Under the pieces are notes generated by a model that was not told the DNA's origin, did no database searches, and worked only from the letters and a program-made list of their open reading frames with translations. The position numbers and the translations under genes were made by a program. A stretch of 18,239 bases of DNA from Cyclostephanos tholiformis (Eukaryota > Bacillariophyta > Thalassiosirophyceae > Thalassiosirales > Thalassiosiraceae): the NCBI GenBank assembly GCA_036939975.1, contig JALLPB010000382.1:1-18239 (forward strand). Reading direction: 5' to 3'. Every line of letters begins with the position of its first letter. Position 1 is the first letter of the stretch. Shown here piece after piece: positions 1 to 9,300 of the stretch.

Positions 1-1
1 C

Positions 2-478
2 TTCCAATTTGTGGAGTTATCATTCCTCCACCACAACTTGTTGCTTAAACAATCATGCGGTAAACTCACCAACTTAAATCTGAGAAATGTGATACTCTTG
101 GATAACCAGTCAATGATGTCGTTGTTTTGCAATAAACAATTGGTACAAGATATCCTCAAGTCCCCAGAATCCCTCATGCAACACAGCAATGGAGGATTGA
201 TGAGAGTGCGGGAGGTAGCATCAATGAACAATTTGACAACGGTATGGTTCTCAACTAAAGCTATAACAAATATACTGCCATTGAAAGATGTGGCATTGGT
301 GTATCGAGTAACATATGACAGTTATGAGGAGTTGTTCATCGTGTGGCATGAAAGTAAAGGATTACCAAACATGATCTTCCACATGCATAGCAGCGGATTG
401 CACTTCTACGACCCAACAAAAGAAGAGTTCTCATTCGTTGTTACAGTAGGAGAAAACATGAAGTTGTTCTCGAAATGA
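2..478 (+). pseudogene. copia pol fragment: protease and pre-integrase region
   Basis: The frame is open from the window edge to a TGA at 476-478, so the left end is truncated by the window, not by a true start. The stretch ILLDNQSMMSLFCNKQL resembles the region around the active-site aspartate of copia-type proteases (LLDNQS here). Downstream, the segment containing TNILPLKDVALVYRVTYDS and ending in LHFYDP matches the pre-integrase spacer pattern of these polyproteins. The following residues (LFSK, stop, QIVGTEKAQTLIAGLAFPS) continue the same protein past the stop, which shows that the stop is a nonsense mutation and not a gene end. Function in life would be polyprotein cleavage; this copy is non-functional. 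Confidence 0.7.
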
Positions 479-1450
479 CAAATTGTTGGCACTGAGAAAG
501 CACAAACTCTGATAGCAGGGTTGGCTTTCCCCTCAGAGCCAGATTATAAATGGATGCTTTGGTCAAATCAAGTGCAAGATTGTCCAGTGATGACCAACAA
601 TGCCAAAGTGGCAGAACAAAATTTGGGGTGCTAGTGTGCCTGTACTAAAAGGGAAAACAACAAGCCAAACACCACCAAGCATACCATTGGATGTGGTGGC
701 AATCCCCACCAAAATTTGAGATCTACATTGCTTGTTGATTGATGTGTTCTTTGTAACAAAATCGTATTCTTTATTATGCATAGCCGCAAGATCTGTTTCA
801 CGACTGTCACGCATCTTGCCAACCAAAAGATCACTACAATCTTTGATGCGTTTAAGAAAATCTTTATGTATTACATGCAGAAGAATCTGCACCACTTGCA
901 GAAACATTGTATGATCTACCTGGCGCTCCTATGCTTAACTTGACAAGCACAAATGAACATGAACCATTTATTGAACGCCAAATTTGAGTTGTAAAAGAGC
1001 GGACTTGTGCCATTCATCATTCTATTCCATTCACAGCAATAGCAAAGATGCTGATGCACATGATATTCTTTGTTGTCAAAATGATTAATAACTTCCCTGC
1101 TAAAGGTGGAGTTTTGACTGAATACAGTCCAAAAACAATCATGTCGGGTCAGAGAATCACCTACAAACAATGCTCACTCCCATTCGGAATGTATTGTCAA
1201 GTCCATGAAGAGGATGGCCGACAAAACAGTTTAATTGCCTGAATGTCTGGAGCAATTTTGGTCTGACCATCATCAAATCGCCAGGGAGGGCATTTATTCT
1301 ATGCATTGAACTCGGGCTGTATCATAGCATGATGTGCATGGACAGTGCTACCCATGCCCACCGCGGTCATTGATCGCGTCAATGAATTGGTGCACAATCA
1401 ACCACAACTTGCCGTCTTCCTTGACTGCAACAAATCTGAAATAACGGACG
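479..1450 (+). pseudogene. copia pol fragment: integrase region, multiply broken
   Basis: Integrase-like segments can be followed only by switching frames. They include LAFPSEPDYKWMLWSNQVQDCPV (about 523-590), SRKICFTTVTHLANQKITTIFDAF (about 781-855), the short open segment at 1048-1242 with KMINNFPAKGGV and CQVHEEDGRQNS, and DRVNELVHNQPQLAVFLD (about 1374-1430). Several stops and shifts lie between them, including clustered stops at about 940-1050. The order of the blocks is that expected for a copia integrase followed by its C-terminal linker. I cannot place all three catalytic acidic residues with confidence because of the decay. Non-functional. Confidence 0.65.
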
Positions 1451-1549
1451 GTGAAATCAAATATACACCACTGGAAACCTAGCTTGAAGTTCCAGGAAGT
1501 TCCAGGAGTGATTGGGTATGCCAACCAGATCCCAGGAGTGGATATTGAA

Positions 1550-1597
1550 GTTGATATGGCAGTTGATATGGCAGTTGATATGGTAGTTGAAGTGGAA
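1550..1597 (+). repeat. 12-bp tandem repeat in the integrase-RT linker
   Basis: GTTGATATGGCA occurs twice exactly (1550-1561, 1562-1573), once with one change (1574-1585), and once more diverged (1586-1597). In the open frame it encodes repeats of Val-Asp-Met-Ala. It lies in the linker between integrase and reverse transcriptase, where length variation is tolerated. Replication slippage in the relic or its parent is the simplest explanation. Confidence 0.8.
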
Positions 1598-1879
1598 GAA
1601 AATATGCCTTACCTGGGTACCATGCCCGATCAACCAACCCCTTCTCTCGTCAACACAGCCAGCAACATGGCCAATGAGATAAACTTTGAACCAGCTCAAA
1701 TGGTGGAGGAAGTGACCAACACGGCCACACCAGAGCCACAATCAACAAATGACACACAACCAATTACAAAGAGCGCCGTGACCATGCATCCAACTTGAGC
1801 CCACAAAGCACCAAAACAATATATCCCATCAATGAGTGGTAAGACTTAACAATACAATGCCATGCAAATAGCTGAGACC

Positions 1880-3016
1880 AACTACCACCCTGAAATAGTA
1901 AAACTGATCCTCACACAGGTGACATTGAAGGCGGCAATAAAGATGTGGGGGCAAGATGCGACAAATGCAGCCAAAGCTGAAATGAAACAACTGCACTGGC
2001 ACAACACCTTTAAGCCAGATGTTGGACTGAGTTGAGCCATCAACAGAAAGCAACAATACTCGAATTGCACATATTCTTAACGAAGAAATGCAGAGGTGAA
2101 ATCAAGGGGAGAACAGTTGCTGACAGAAATAAGCAATGAACGTACATCAAAAAAGAAGATGCAAGTTCACCTACAGTCGCGACTGAATCCGTCATACTCA
2201 CGTCGTTAGTTGATCCAATCAAACATGACACACTGTGATGATTGATGTCCCGAAAGCATTTATTCAAACAACTGTGCATGACAAGAAGAGACAAGTCATA
2301 ATATGCATGAGAGGAATGCTGGTTGACATCCTCGTCTAGATAGCAGCAGAGGTTTATGAAGACTACATGACAGTGGACGAGAAGGAAACAATCAAATCCT
2401 AGTTGAATGCCTTAATGTGATATACGGTACGATGGTAGCAGGATTATTGTACTACAAAAAATTCACAAACAGCCTCTCTAAGAACGGGTATGAAATGAAC
2501 CCGTATGATCCGTGCGTGTGGAATAAGATCATTGATGGTACTCAATCAACAATTTGCTTTCATGTTGATGATTGCAAAATTTCACACGCTTCCAAAAAGG
2601 TGATCAATCAAACGATAGAGTGGTTATGGAAGGATTATGAGAGCATATTCGAAGATAGCAGTGGGAAGATGAAGGTCAGCCGAGGCAATACTCATAAATA
2701 TCTGTGAATGAACCTCGACTTCTCAACAAAGGGTCAAGTAAAAATATCGATGATCAAATATGTGAAAGAAGTTATTGCTGCATGGGACAGGGCAAAGGAG
2801 AAGAAGGATTATGATTTTGTCGAAGTGGTCTGCAAGCATGGTAAAAAGAGTAAGACCTCAGAGGCTCCTGATGACTTGTTCAAGATTGATGAGTATGCAA
2901 AGAAACTAGATACTAAGTTTAGCACTGCTTTCCACAACACTGTGGCTAAAGCACTATATCTAGTCAAGAGAGCTAGACCTGATGCTTCGCTAGTAATTGC
3001 ATTTCTAACAACATGA
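1880..3016 (+). pseudogene. copia pol fragment: reverse transcriptase
   Basis: Reverse transcriptase fragments begin near 1900 (LILTQVTLKAAIKMWGQDA) and become well ordered from 2417. FHVDD at 2558-2572 is the catalytic pair of aspartates of the copia YVDD-type motif. The frame runs through SKNGYEMNPYDPCVWNKII to a TGA at 2705-2707 (HKYL, stop, MNLDFSTKG) and resumes in the same frame directly afterwards, so this is a single nonsense change inside a continuous domain. A second stop follows at 3014-3016 (AFLTT, stop, VRAPNVDDW). Earlier RT blocks between about 2040 and 2410 are shredded by shifts. Activity is excluded by these lesions even though the catalytic pair survives. Confidence 0.85.
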
Positions 3017-3655
3017 GTCCGAGCACCCAATGTTGATGACTGGAGAAAGCTCAGTGATCTGATTGCGTACCTATGAAATACATTCAAATTACCCTTAACC
3101 CTTGGGGCCGATACAAGTGGTACACTAAAATGGTATGTCAATGCATCCTTTGCAGTGCATGCAAACATGCGTGGACACACTGGTGGAGGATTAACGTTGG
3201 GAAGAGGATTTCCCATCATCAGTTCTATAAAGCAAATGCTGAACACAAAGAGCTCTACAGAGAGCAAATTCGTTGTAGTGGATGACATGATGCCGTCCAT
3301 TCTATGGACGAGATACTTCTTGAAGGCACAAGGTTATTGCATGGACAATAATATCATATTCCAAGATAACCGCAGCGCAATGCTCCTTGAGAGAAGCATC
3401 AAGCACCAAACGAACCAAGCATATCAATGTTAGATATTTTTTATCACAGATAGTATTTCTAAAGGTGAAGTTTGAGTCAAATGGTGCCCGACCAATACAA
3501 TGGTGGCAGATTTTCTTACAAAACCACTACAAGGATCAGCATTCAAGAAGTTTAGAGATGTTATCATGGGCTCACTTCCAATGAATGAGGTGAAAAAGAT
3601 ACTGACAAGTGAAACGGTAAAAATGACGGATCATGAGAGTTTAGCACAGATCTGA
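3017..3655 (+). pseudogene. copia pol fragment: RNase H and C-terminus
   Basis: The block contains KWYVNASFAVHANMRGHTGG, SSTESK, FQDNRSAMLLE, TKHINVRYF and MVADFLTKPLQGSAFKKF, the standard order of a copia-type RNase H. The first catalytic aspartate (normally in WYVDAS) is asparagine here (YVNAS), so the nuclease site is lost as well as the frame. The stop at 3653-3655 ends the polyprotein, 16 bp before the candidate LTR. Internal stops occur at 3074-3076 and 3431-3433, with further frame changes near 3390-3520. Confidence 0.85.
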
Positions 3656-3671
3656 CTGCGCCACAGGAGTG

Positions 3672-3892
3672 TGTTGGATGTAAGCTGTACATAAGCATGT
3701 GTCTGACACGTGTAAGTAGCAATGGGGAGATGTACGCGTGACCACATATGCTTATCTATTGATACATGGTTGCATTGGAACTTTGCAATGGCTCACATAA
3801 ATTAAATAATCATCTTATGAATTGAATTGATTAACAAACTATCTACAGGTGTGCTTGAGAAGGCAGCCGCCAACCACAGCACTTCCCCAACA
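3672..3892 (+). repeat. Candidate 3' LTR of the copia relic (221 bp)
   Basis: The segment begins TGTTGG and ends CCAACA, a perfect 6-bp terminal inverted repeat of the TG...CA form used by copia LTRs, and lies just after the RNase H stop. It is flanked on both sides by GAGTG (3667-3671 and 3893-3897). The right copy could be a target-site duplication; the left copy occupies the polypurine-tract position, so the match may be chance. An AT-rich stretch near 3796-3810 could serve as a promoter. No second copy of the LTR is in the window, so the boundaries are unproven. An alternative is a longer LTR extending to about 4553, where a TATA-like box and AATAAA are found. Confidence 0.5.
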
Positions 3893-4930
3893 GAGTGTGT
3901 CATTTTTTGAAATGAGTAATATGAAATCAGGTATTCATTCAAACAAAAGAAGGAGAGAAATGACACTTCATCAGTCAATAGCAAAGCCCCTATCAGCTTG
4001 TTTTTATTTGAAAGCAGTAGACTACAGCATGATTCATGAAAAACTAAAAAATGCATGAAAAACCAAATTATTTGTATGGGGGCTCTGAGACTACATAGGA
4101 ATCTTCATCTTTTTGTGAAAAACTAAAAATGCATTATAAATTAAATTTCTAATGAAAAAACTTGTTGCTCATAACTTTCTTATTGAAAAAAATCACGCTG
4201 ACCTTTGGTTACATAGTAATTGTATAGGAATTAAATGAATGACTTTCATGTGAAATACTGCCTGAATGGAGAAAATTACCAATTACTCAAAGGTTCCAAT
4301 GTGGAGTCTTTTCTGTACTAGATTTCATTTTTTCTCAGCTGTTCTTCTCCTCAAGAACAGTAACTCAAGAATTTATGAAGACCCCAGCTTTCCGCCCCTC
4401 TCAGATAGATATAAAGATTGAGAGTGTGTTGTCTGTCATCTGTCATCTGTCATCGTAGTCTGTCGTCTGTGTGTACTACAAATAGGTCAGAGTAGATCAG
4501 GTTTGTACTGTTAATAAAGCTCCCACATGTGGCTTTTTCAGTAGAATACAAAGTTGGTAGGTAGATAACATATGACGATCTTGCTTGTGGGAATTGCATC
4601 TCTGCAAATCCATAGCCCCCCAAAAAAGTCTTATGTACTTAAGAATGAGATAAAAGACACTTTGTCAGTGGTGAAACCCCTATCGGCTTGTCTAAATAAA
4701 GGAGCAAGAAGTCAAAGTCAAAGAATGGAGCATGTCTCTTTTTGAAATGAGTTATCAGAAATTAGTGAATTGTAAGGCCGGCTCACAGCAGATAGAGATA
4801 CCAATGACATTGATTCGCAAAAGTTGGTATATTATAGATGACACCAATGGCAATTCATACAAACATTGTAAACAGCTCATTATAAATTATTTTACTCCAT
4901 AATTATCACCACTTGCCCGTGTGGACGGTG
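3893..4930. other. AT-rich spacer with degenerate repeats, no gene seen
   Basis: No coding potential is apparent in about 1 kb between the retroelement and the DENN gene. The spacer holds two diverged repeat families (3898-3930 with 4733-4765, and 3961-4017 with 4655-4710), a direct repeat TGAAAAACTAAAAATGCAT at 4116-4134 with a near copy at 4037-4056, and an 8-bp-arm hairpin at 4339-4360 (CTGTTCTT/AAGAACAG). There is also a short CTGTCAT-type microsatellite near 4433-4453. It contains the 3' flank of the DENN gene, but I see no clear polyadenylation signal for it. Confidence 0.6.
4410..4564 (+). repeat. Possible LTR-like module (TATA, poly(A) signal, primer-site-like end)
   Basis: In plus orientation there is TATAAAG at 4410-4416, a pyrimidine/GT-rich CTGTCATC run, AATAAA at 4513-4518, a perfect 10-bp palindrome CCACATGTGG at 4523-4532, then TTGGTAGGTAG at 4554-4564. 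The order TATA - poly(A) signal - TGGTAG resembles an LTR R/U5 region followed by a primer-binding site complementary to the initiator tRNA-Met 3' end, but the primer-site match is only partial. It could belong to a second, older LTR element or be a chance arrangement in AT-rich DNA. Confidence 0.25.
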
Positions 4931-7900
4931 TTAATGGACGCTATTGTTCGTCATAGTTTCCGAGGAGAGAATTAAGTTATTATGAAAATTTCCCTGGAGC
5001 AAGAAAATGTATGGTATCTTGTACCTCCTGAATGTCACCACCATGTTCCACCACAACGTCGCCGATATATCCGTTCCTTTTCGAAATTCTACTGCCAATA
5101 TTTGATCCATGCCTCCAGTAGCGACCATGATAGTGCGTATCTCACATGCCAGTACCCATGGCGAAAAATAATCACAATACAGTGGAGTGCCATTGCCCTG
5201 CGACCCCTGGAATGAGGAGGAATTGCATGCTACTGAAAACTTGGGTACAAATGTGTGACCACAGAATGAGCACTTTGTCTGATAGTTGTTCGATGCACAT
5301 GGGACCCATCCAGTGCAGATATGATCTTCGGTGAGGACCGCGGCGCACTTGGGACAGGCGTTTTCGGTGTCGATATCGATGCCGGGGTACAGCAACCTTA
5401 GGAGGCTTTCGCCCAACTCGATATACTTGGAAACGGGACGAGATACCTTAAGGACTTGACGCTTGGAAGTTCTTGGTGTCAATTTGGCTTCTTTCTGCAT
5501 CTTTTCCCTAACACTCTTGAACATATGTTTATTCCTTGATAGAATTGACATTCGACTCCTCCTCGTACTCACGCTGGAGCTTGCTCCGTGTGACGATGCC
5601 TCTATGCTTAAATCCACCGAGTATTCACTTGTTGAGGTACGGGTTTCAAGACGATGGAATTTACCTGACGTGCTGCTGTCACTTTGCATGGTGGGAAATG
5701 CGTTCTCCATCGACAGAGTGCTCATGTTATCAAATGGTAGCATCTGGTACAATGCCAAAGATGACGGCTGGCTGTCGTCGTTCGAGAACGCCGCAATCAA
5801 TGCCTTGTAAATTGACGAGTTGGTCGCAAGTCCGTCGAGCGTGATCATTTTCATTAGTAACGAGGCAACATGGGTCATCTTGCAACGGCCGCACGTCAGG
5901 ATCAGGAGCTCGTACACCAGAGGTTCGGGCGGGAGCCTACGTGCGCGCATAAGCGACAGGGTGTGATAAGCCAAATCTATCTGGACCTTGGCAATAGTCC
6001 GGGCAACCTCCATATCATCGTCGAAGTTGGTCAACAACTGTCTGGAAGGACTCGAGTCTCTCAAGTGTAGAATTGGTCCACCACCGCCTGATCCGGCCCT
6101 GTGCTTTTCCTCGACAACCGACAACTCCTTCCCAATAACGCTGGTAAAGGTGACGAAGAAAAGAATAAACGCAGTAACCTCGGGCGATCGATTAGTCCCG
6201 CCCAATCGATGTCCCTCAACCGCGCCGTACTTGCTCCGCAACATCATCCTAATTGCCGTACGTCGATCGAACTCGGCAGATATTATGCTTGGTATGGGAC
6301 GGGGGGTGCCGAACAGCTCGTCGTTGAATGAAACCGGCCAGAACTTGTACATGTAACACGTCTGTCCTTCCGGTAGCGGTGGCAGACCCACATCGCTCGG
6401 CTCGACGGCATTTATTCGCTTGAGACCGCGACGCGCACTCGCTGCGTGTAGAAAGTTGGTCTCCTTCTTCCGCAGCGTCAGCTTGCTCCGATTTCGCTTT
6501 GCGTCGATGCTCTGATCGAAGAACTTGATGTCCGCGGCGTCGGCGGCGTTATGCATTTTTCGCGTGACGAAGTCGTCGAACTGCTGGGTCTGCACGAGCT
6601 CCTCGAGGAAGGGCTGGAAGTCCTTATCGGCGGATGCAACGAATTCCTCCTTCTTAAATCGCAGCGACGACAATCCCCCGCCCCCGCGCCACGTGGATCG
6701 CTCGCCCATCTCCTCCTCGGAGGGTAGGAACTTACGATAATCCTGAAGCAGGGCGACGTAGAATCGTAGGAATCCCTCCTGTATCGCATCCCACCTCGAT
6801 TGCTTCGTTAAGTCAGCGCCTCCTCTTACACATGAGTCATTCGCGTCCTCGTCGCAATCGAGAGTGACGGAATCGGGAGCGTGCGCGAGTCCGAACGCAT
6901 CGTCGCACGTGCTTATACGTTCCTCCCACACCAAATGAGCATTCCTCAACAATGTCCCTATCGCCTCATCATTTCCCGATCCTTTCGCTTTCAAAACCTC
7001 GCCCCTATTCAGGTTACGCGCCTCCCAGAAGATATCCCCGACGTTCGCCTTCAGCACGCTCTCGAGCTTCTTCCGTCGATTGTTCGGGAGGGGGGGTAGG
7101 TCCGGTGCGTTCGGACCGATAGTAACGACGTTACGATCCAGGTCGACGACTATCGTCTCGTCGCTTATGTCCTCTACTGCGTAGGGGAAATTCTCCCGAT
7201 TGATACCGCAAAGGTACGGCATGGGCGCATCCAGCATCGGACATAAGCTCCGCGGTAATACGGGTATGTAAAGATGACTCCATCTCATGGGGAAGAGGAG
7301 GCTGCAAAGTATCTCCCCGCATACCGTGAGCAGACTAAGTTGGGACGAGACCAATAGGACCTTACCCTCGCACGCCAAGGTCAACCACGCGAATAATACG
7401 TTGCCCACGTCGAGGCACTCGAATAATACGCGATGGGGGAGGGAGACGTACGGTATCGGCAGGTCCGCCGGCGGGGCCCAAAAACGCACCTTTCCGGCGC
7501 GTCCGAGACTCGGATGTATGCACAGTTCCACCTCGAACGCGCCGGGGGGAGGAGCGGGTACCTCGCTGCATATGTTCTGGACGTATCGTTCGATGGGCAT
7601 CGTCATGACGTTGGTCGTGGTCGCCAATCGGTAGAGTTGGGTGAGGTACGTTCGGAAGGCGGTGAGATAGGGATACGTCGACAGTAGGGTGAGGACGCGC
7701 GGCGCGTAGTATATCGTTCGCCCCATTCGCGGCGCCTCTCTCCCCTTCTCCTTTTCCTCCTCCTCCTCCTCCCCCCCCAACGATTCGCGGAATTCCTCGT
7801 ATACGGTGAGGGCGGTCCCGTAAAGCTTACCCCCCATGCTATCGGTCAAAACGAAGTGATGCACGCGCGGCATCCTATATACCGACGTCGGTCTGATTAA

Positions 7901-8947
7901 TCCCGTACTCTCCGGGTGGCAGAATTGCGGCAGTCTTGGATTCAACGGACGGTTGGGGTGATCGTTCGGGGGGTATCGCGCGGTGATGCGCGGTTCCAGG
8001 AGGGCATTCGCGACGCCCTCGTCTTCTCCTTCGTCATCTTCGGCGTTCGCGTCATTGGGGGAAATGGCATCGGTCGACCCGTCGACGACGGGGGTGGGGG
8101 TGGTGGGTAGGTGGACGCGACGGACCTCGAAACGACCCCTGGTTCTCGGATTCATGGCATCGCCATCGCGATCCGGATCCGGCGGTCGTAGGGCCGGCTG
8201 TCTCTGACGACCCATGGTCCCGCTAGCGTTCGCGATCGTGACGTCGGCATCGTCCCTCGTCGTCTTCGGCAGGACGCACGAGACCATGACGAAGTACTCG
8301 ACGAGTCGACGGGAGATGGAATCCCCTCCTCCTACTACTCCTCCTCCTCCGTCCACCGCCTCCGAGGGATCGCGTTTGTCGTTCTGCCGACCCTCGCGAG
8401 TGGAGGGAGCGAGGGGGCGGGTCGCCGCCGGAACTGTCGCCACGACGTCGGTCGCCATCATCTCCCCCGGCGAGAGGGAGGAAACGCGCGAGGACATGCG
8501 AAAATCGTCATTGGTCAGGTTGGACGTCGCCCTGGTCTCGGGGGGCTCCCCCCTCTCCTTCTTCTTCAAATTGTCCTTGCTGGCGGGGACTACCTCGTCT
8601 GCTCCTACCACGTCATCCTCCGTCTCGCGGAGGTCGACGTCGTCGCCCCCGATAAGATCATCGAACGAGGAGGAAAGCACATCGTCCTCGTAATCCTCCT
8701 TGTCGTTTTCGTCGTTGTTTTCATCGTCGTCGTCGTCGTCGTCGGCCATCAGAGGCGATGGAACCCCGTCCACCTCGACGCGGGCGGTCGCCTCGACGAC
8801 TCGTCTCGCGGACTTGAGGGCGTATTCCAACTCGTCGCGATTGTTGAACACGAAGGACGGGTCGTTCAATTTCATCAGCTCGAATTTCAGCTCCTGCGTC
8901 GTCATCGACGACAACGGCGGCGATGCTGCCACCTTGGATTTCGTCAT
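4931..8947 (-). CDS. DENN domain protein, DENND4-like Rab GEF (1338 aa)
   Basis: This intact single-exon gene has all three DENN parts in order, counted from the ATG at 8947: uDENN (about 213-382, LVEYFVMVSCVLP... HHFVLTDSMGGKLYG), core DENN (about 410-612, with GKVLLVSSQLSLLTVCGEIL and FPYAVEDISDETIVVDLD) and dDENN (about 719-812, with FLRFYVALLQDYRKFLP). A helical, PPR-like stretch follows (about 992-1057), then a zinc-binding pattern Cys1198-x2-Cys1201...Cys1226-x2-Cys1229 and a WWNMVVTFRRYKIP tail. That C-terminal layout is known from DENND4 proteins, which activate Rab10-type GTPases in membrane traffic; the Rab partner here is not inferable. The N-terminus is acidic and disordered (Asp run 69-75, Glu run 393-398). 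The frame stays open upstream to an ATG at 9151, but that 68-codon extension is AT-rich and lacks recognisable domains, so I prefer 8947 (A at -3). Confidence 0.9.
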   Translation of the reverse strand: MTKSKVAASPPLSSMTTQELKFELMKLNDPSFVFNNRDELEYALKSARRVVEATARVEVDGVPSPLMADDDDDDDENNDENDKEDYEDDVLSSSFDDLIGGDDVDLRETEDDVVGADEVVPASKDNLKKKERGEPPETRATSNLTNDDFRMSSRVSSLSPGEMMATDVVATVPAATRPLAPSTREGRQNDKRDPSEAVDGGGGVVGGGDSISRRLVEYFVMVSCVLPKTTRDDADVTIANASGTMGRQRQPALRPPDPDRDGDAMNPRTRGRFEVRRVHLPTTPTPVVDGSTDAISPNDANAEDDEGEDEGVANALLEPRITARYPPNDHPNRPLNPRLPQFCHPESTGLIRPTSVYRMPRVHHFVLTDSMGGKLYGTALTVYEEFRESLGGEEEEEEKEKGREAPRMGRTIYYAPRVLTLLSTYPYLTAFRTYLTQLYRLATTTNVMTMPIERYVQNICSEVPAPPPGAFEVELCIHPSLGRAGKVRFWAPPADLPIPYVSLPHRVLFECLDVGNVLFAWLTLACEGKVLLVSSQLSLLTVCGEILCSLLFPMRWSHLYIPVLPRSLCPMLDAPMPYLCGINRENFPYAVEDISDETIVVDLDRNVVTIGPNAPDLPPLPNNRRKKLESVLKANVGDIFWEARNLNRGEVLKAKGSGNDEAIGTLLRNAHLVWEERISTCDDAFGLAHAPDSVTLDCDEDANDSCVRGGADLTKQSRWDAIQEGFLRFYVALLQDYRKFLPSEEEMGERSTWRGGGGLSSLRFKKEEFVASADKDFQPFLEELVQTQQFDDFVTRKMHNAADAADIKFFDQSIDAKRNRSKLTLRKKETNFLHAASARRGLKRINAVEPSDVGLPPLPEGQTCYMYKFWPVSFNDELFGTPRPIPSIISAEFDRRTAIRMMLRSKYGAVEGHRLGGTNRSPEVTAFILFFVTFTSVIGKELSVVEEKHRAGSGGGGPILHLRDSSPSRQLLTNFDDDMEVARTIAKVQIDLAYHTLSLMRARRLPPEPLVYELLILTCGRCKMTHVASLLMKMITLDGLATNSSIYKALIAAFSNDDSQPSSLALYQMLPFDNMSTLSMENAFPTMQSDSSTSGKFHRLETRTSTSEYSVDLSIEASSHGASSSVSTRRSRMSILSRNKHMFKSVREKMQKEAKLTPRTSKRQVLKVSRPVSKYIELGESLLRLLYPGIDIDTENACPKCAAVLTEDHICTGWVPCASNNYQTKCSFCGHTFVPKFSVACNSSSFQGSQGNGTPLYCDYFSPWVLACEIRTIMVATGGMDQILAVEFRKGTDISATLWWNMVVTFRRYKIPYIFLLQGNFHNNLILSSETMTNNSVH

Positions 8948-9226
8948 GATTTTGTTGTCAAGTGAGATGTTCAAAAATATAATACGAATCGGGACCAAAA
9001 TAGTAAAATGAGAAAAGACTTCTGGATGACTTGTGAGCGTCTTCTGTCGTAAATTTGAGTTTTTGATCGAGTGTTGAGAAAAGCCAGATTCCTTCAAATG
9101 TGTGACAAAAAATGACTCAATCTCAGAACTGCCCCAAGTGTCCGCGGTCATTTTATTATTTGCTCACGAGTGCCAGAACAAAACAATACGATAGTCTCGC
9201 CTTAAAATTGTGAAAAATTACATCCT
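8948..9226 (-). promoter_or_regulatory. 5' flank of the DENN gene, squeezed against a tRNA gene
   Basis: This AT-rich segment separates the DENN start at 8947 from the tRNA gene at 9227 and must hold the DENN 5' UTR and probably its core promoter, unless the promoter overlaps the tRNA. It contains the in-frame open extension back to an ATG at 9149-9151, so a longer N-terminus is possible. I see no convincing TATA box. Its function is inferred from position only. Confidence 0.4.
9213..9217 (-). terminator. RNA polymerase III T5 terminator of tRNA-Ile
   Basis: On the minus strand a run of five T residues follows the tRNA discriminator base by nine nucleotides. A T run of four or more is the standard Pol III stop signal in eukaryotes, and the position is typical. 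Confidence 0.8.
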
Positions 9227-9300
9227 TACCCTCGATGAGGATCGAACTCACGACCTTGGGTTTATTAGACCCACGCTCTAACCAGCTGAGCTACGAAGGC
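9227..9300 (-). tRNA. tRNA-Ile (anticodon AAT)
   Basis: The 74-nt minus-strand sequence folds as a complete cloverleaf. It has acceptor stem GCCTTCG/CGAGGGT (with G-T wobbles), D arm GCTC AGCTGGTTA GAGC, anticodon arm TGGGT CTAATAA ACCCA, a five-base variable loop, T arm GTGAG TTCGATC CTCAT, and discriminator A. The anticodon AAT, read as IAU after deamination of A34, decodes isoleucine. The internal A box (TAGCTCAGCTGGTTAG) and B box (GTTCGATC) of a Pol III promoter are present. There is no intron, and CCA is not encoded, as expected for a eukaryotic nuclear tRNA. It lies upstream of and in the same direction as the DENN gene. Confidence 0.97.

Larger units (their letters stand above)
1..3892 (+). 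mobile_element. Decayed Ty1/copia-type LTR retrotransposon (3' part)
   Basis: The plus strand reads through the Ty1/copia order protease/pre-integrase, integrase, reverse transcriptase and RNase H, which distinguishes it from Ty3/gypsy, where integrase comes last. The frame is interrupted by many stops and shifts, so the element cannot make an active polyprotein. It enters from the left edge already inside the protease region; gag and the 5' LTR are outside the window. A TGTTGG...CCAACA segment 16 bp after the RNase H stop is the candidate 3' LTR. Assignment to a diatom copia lineage rests on overall resemblance of the translated fragments and was not tested by a search. Confidence 0.85.

Noticed and set aside
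4433..4453. CTGTCAT tandem run as a CRISPR-like or satellite array
   Set aside because: Only three short units with no spacers; it is a small microsatellite inside the LTR-like module.
8214..9011. Plus-strand open frames rich in Ser/Thr/Arg
   Set aside because: They are the reverse strand of the acidic, low-complexity N-terminus of the DENN gene; their composition mirrors that repeat-like sequence.
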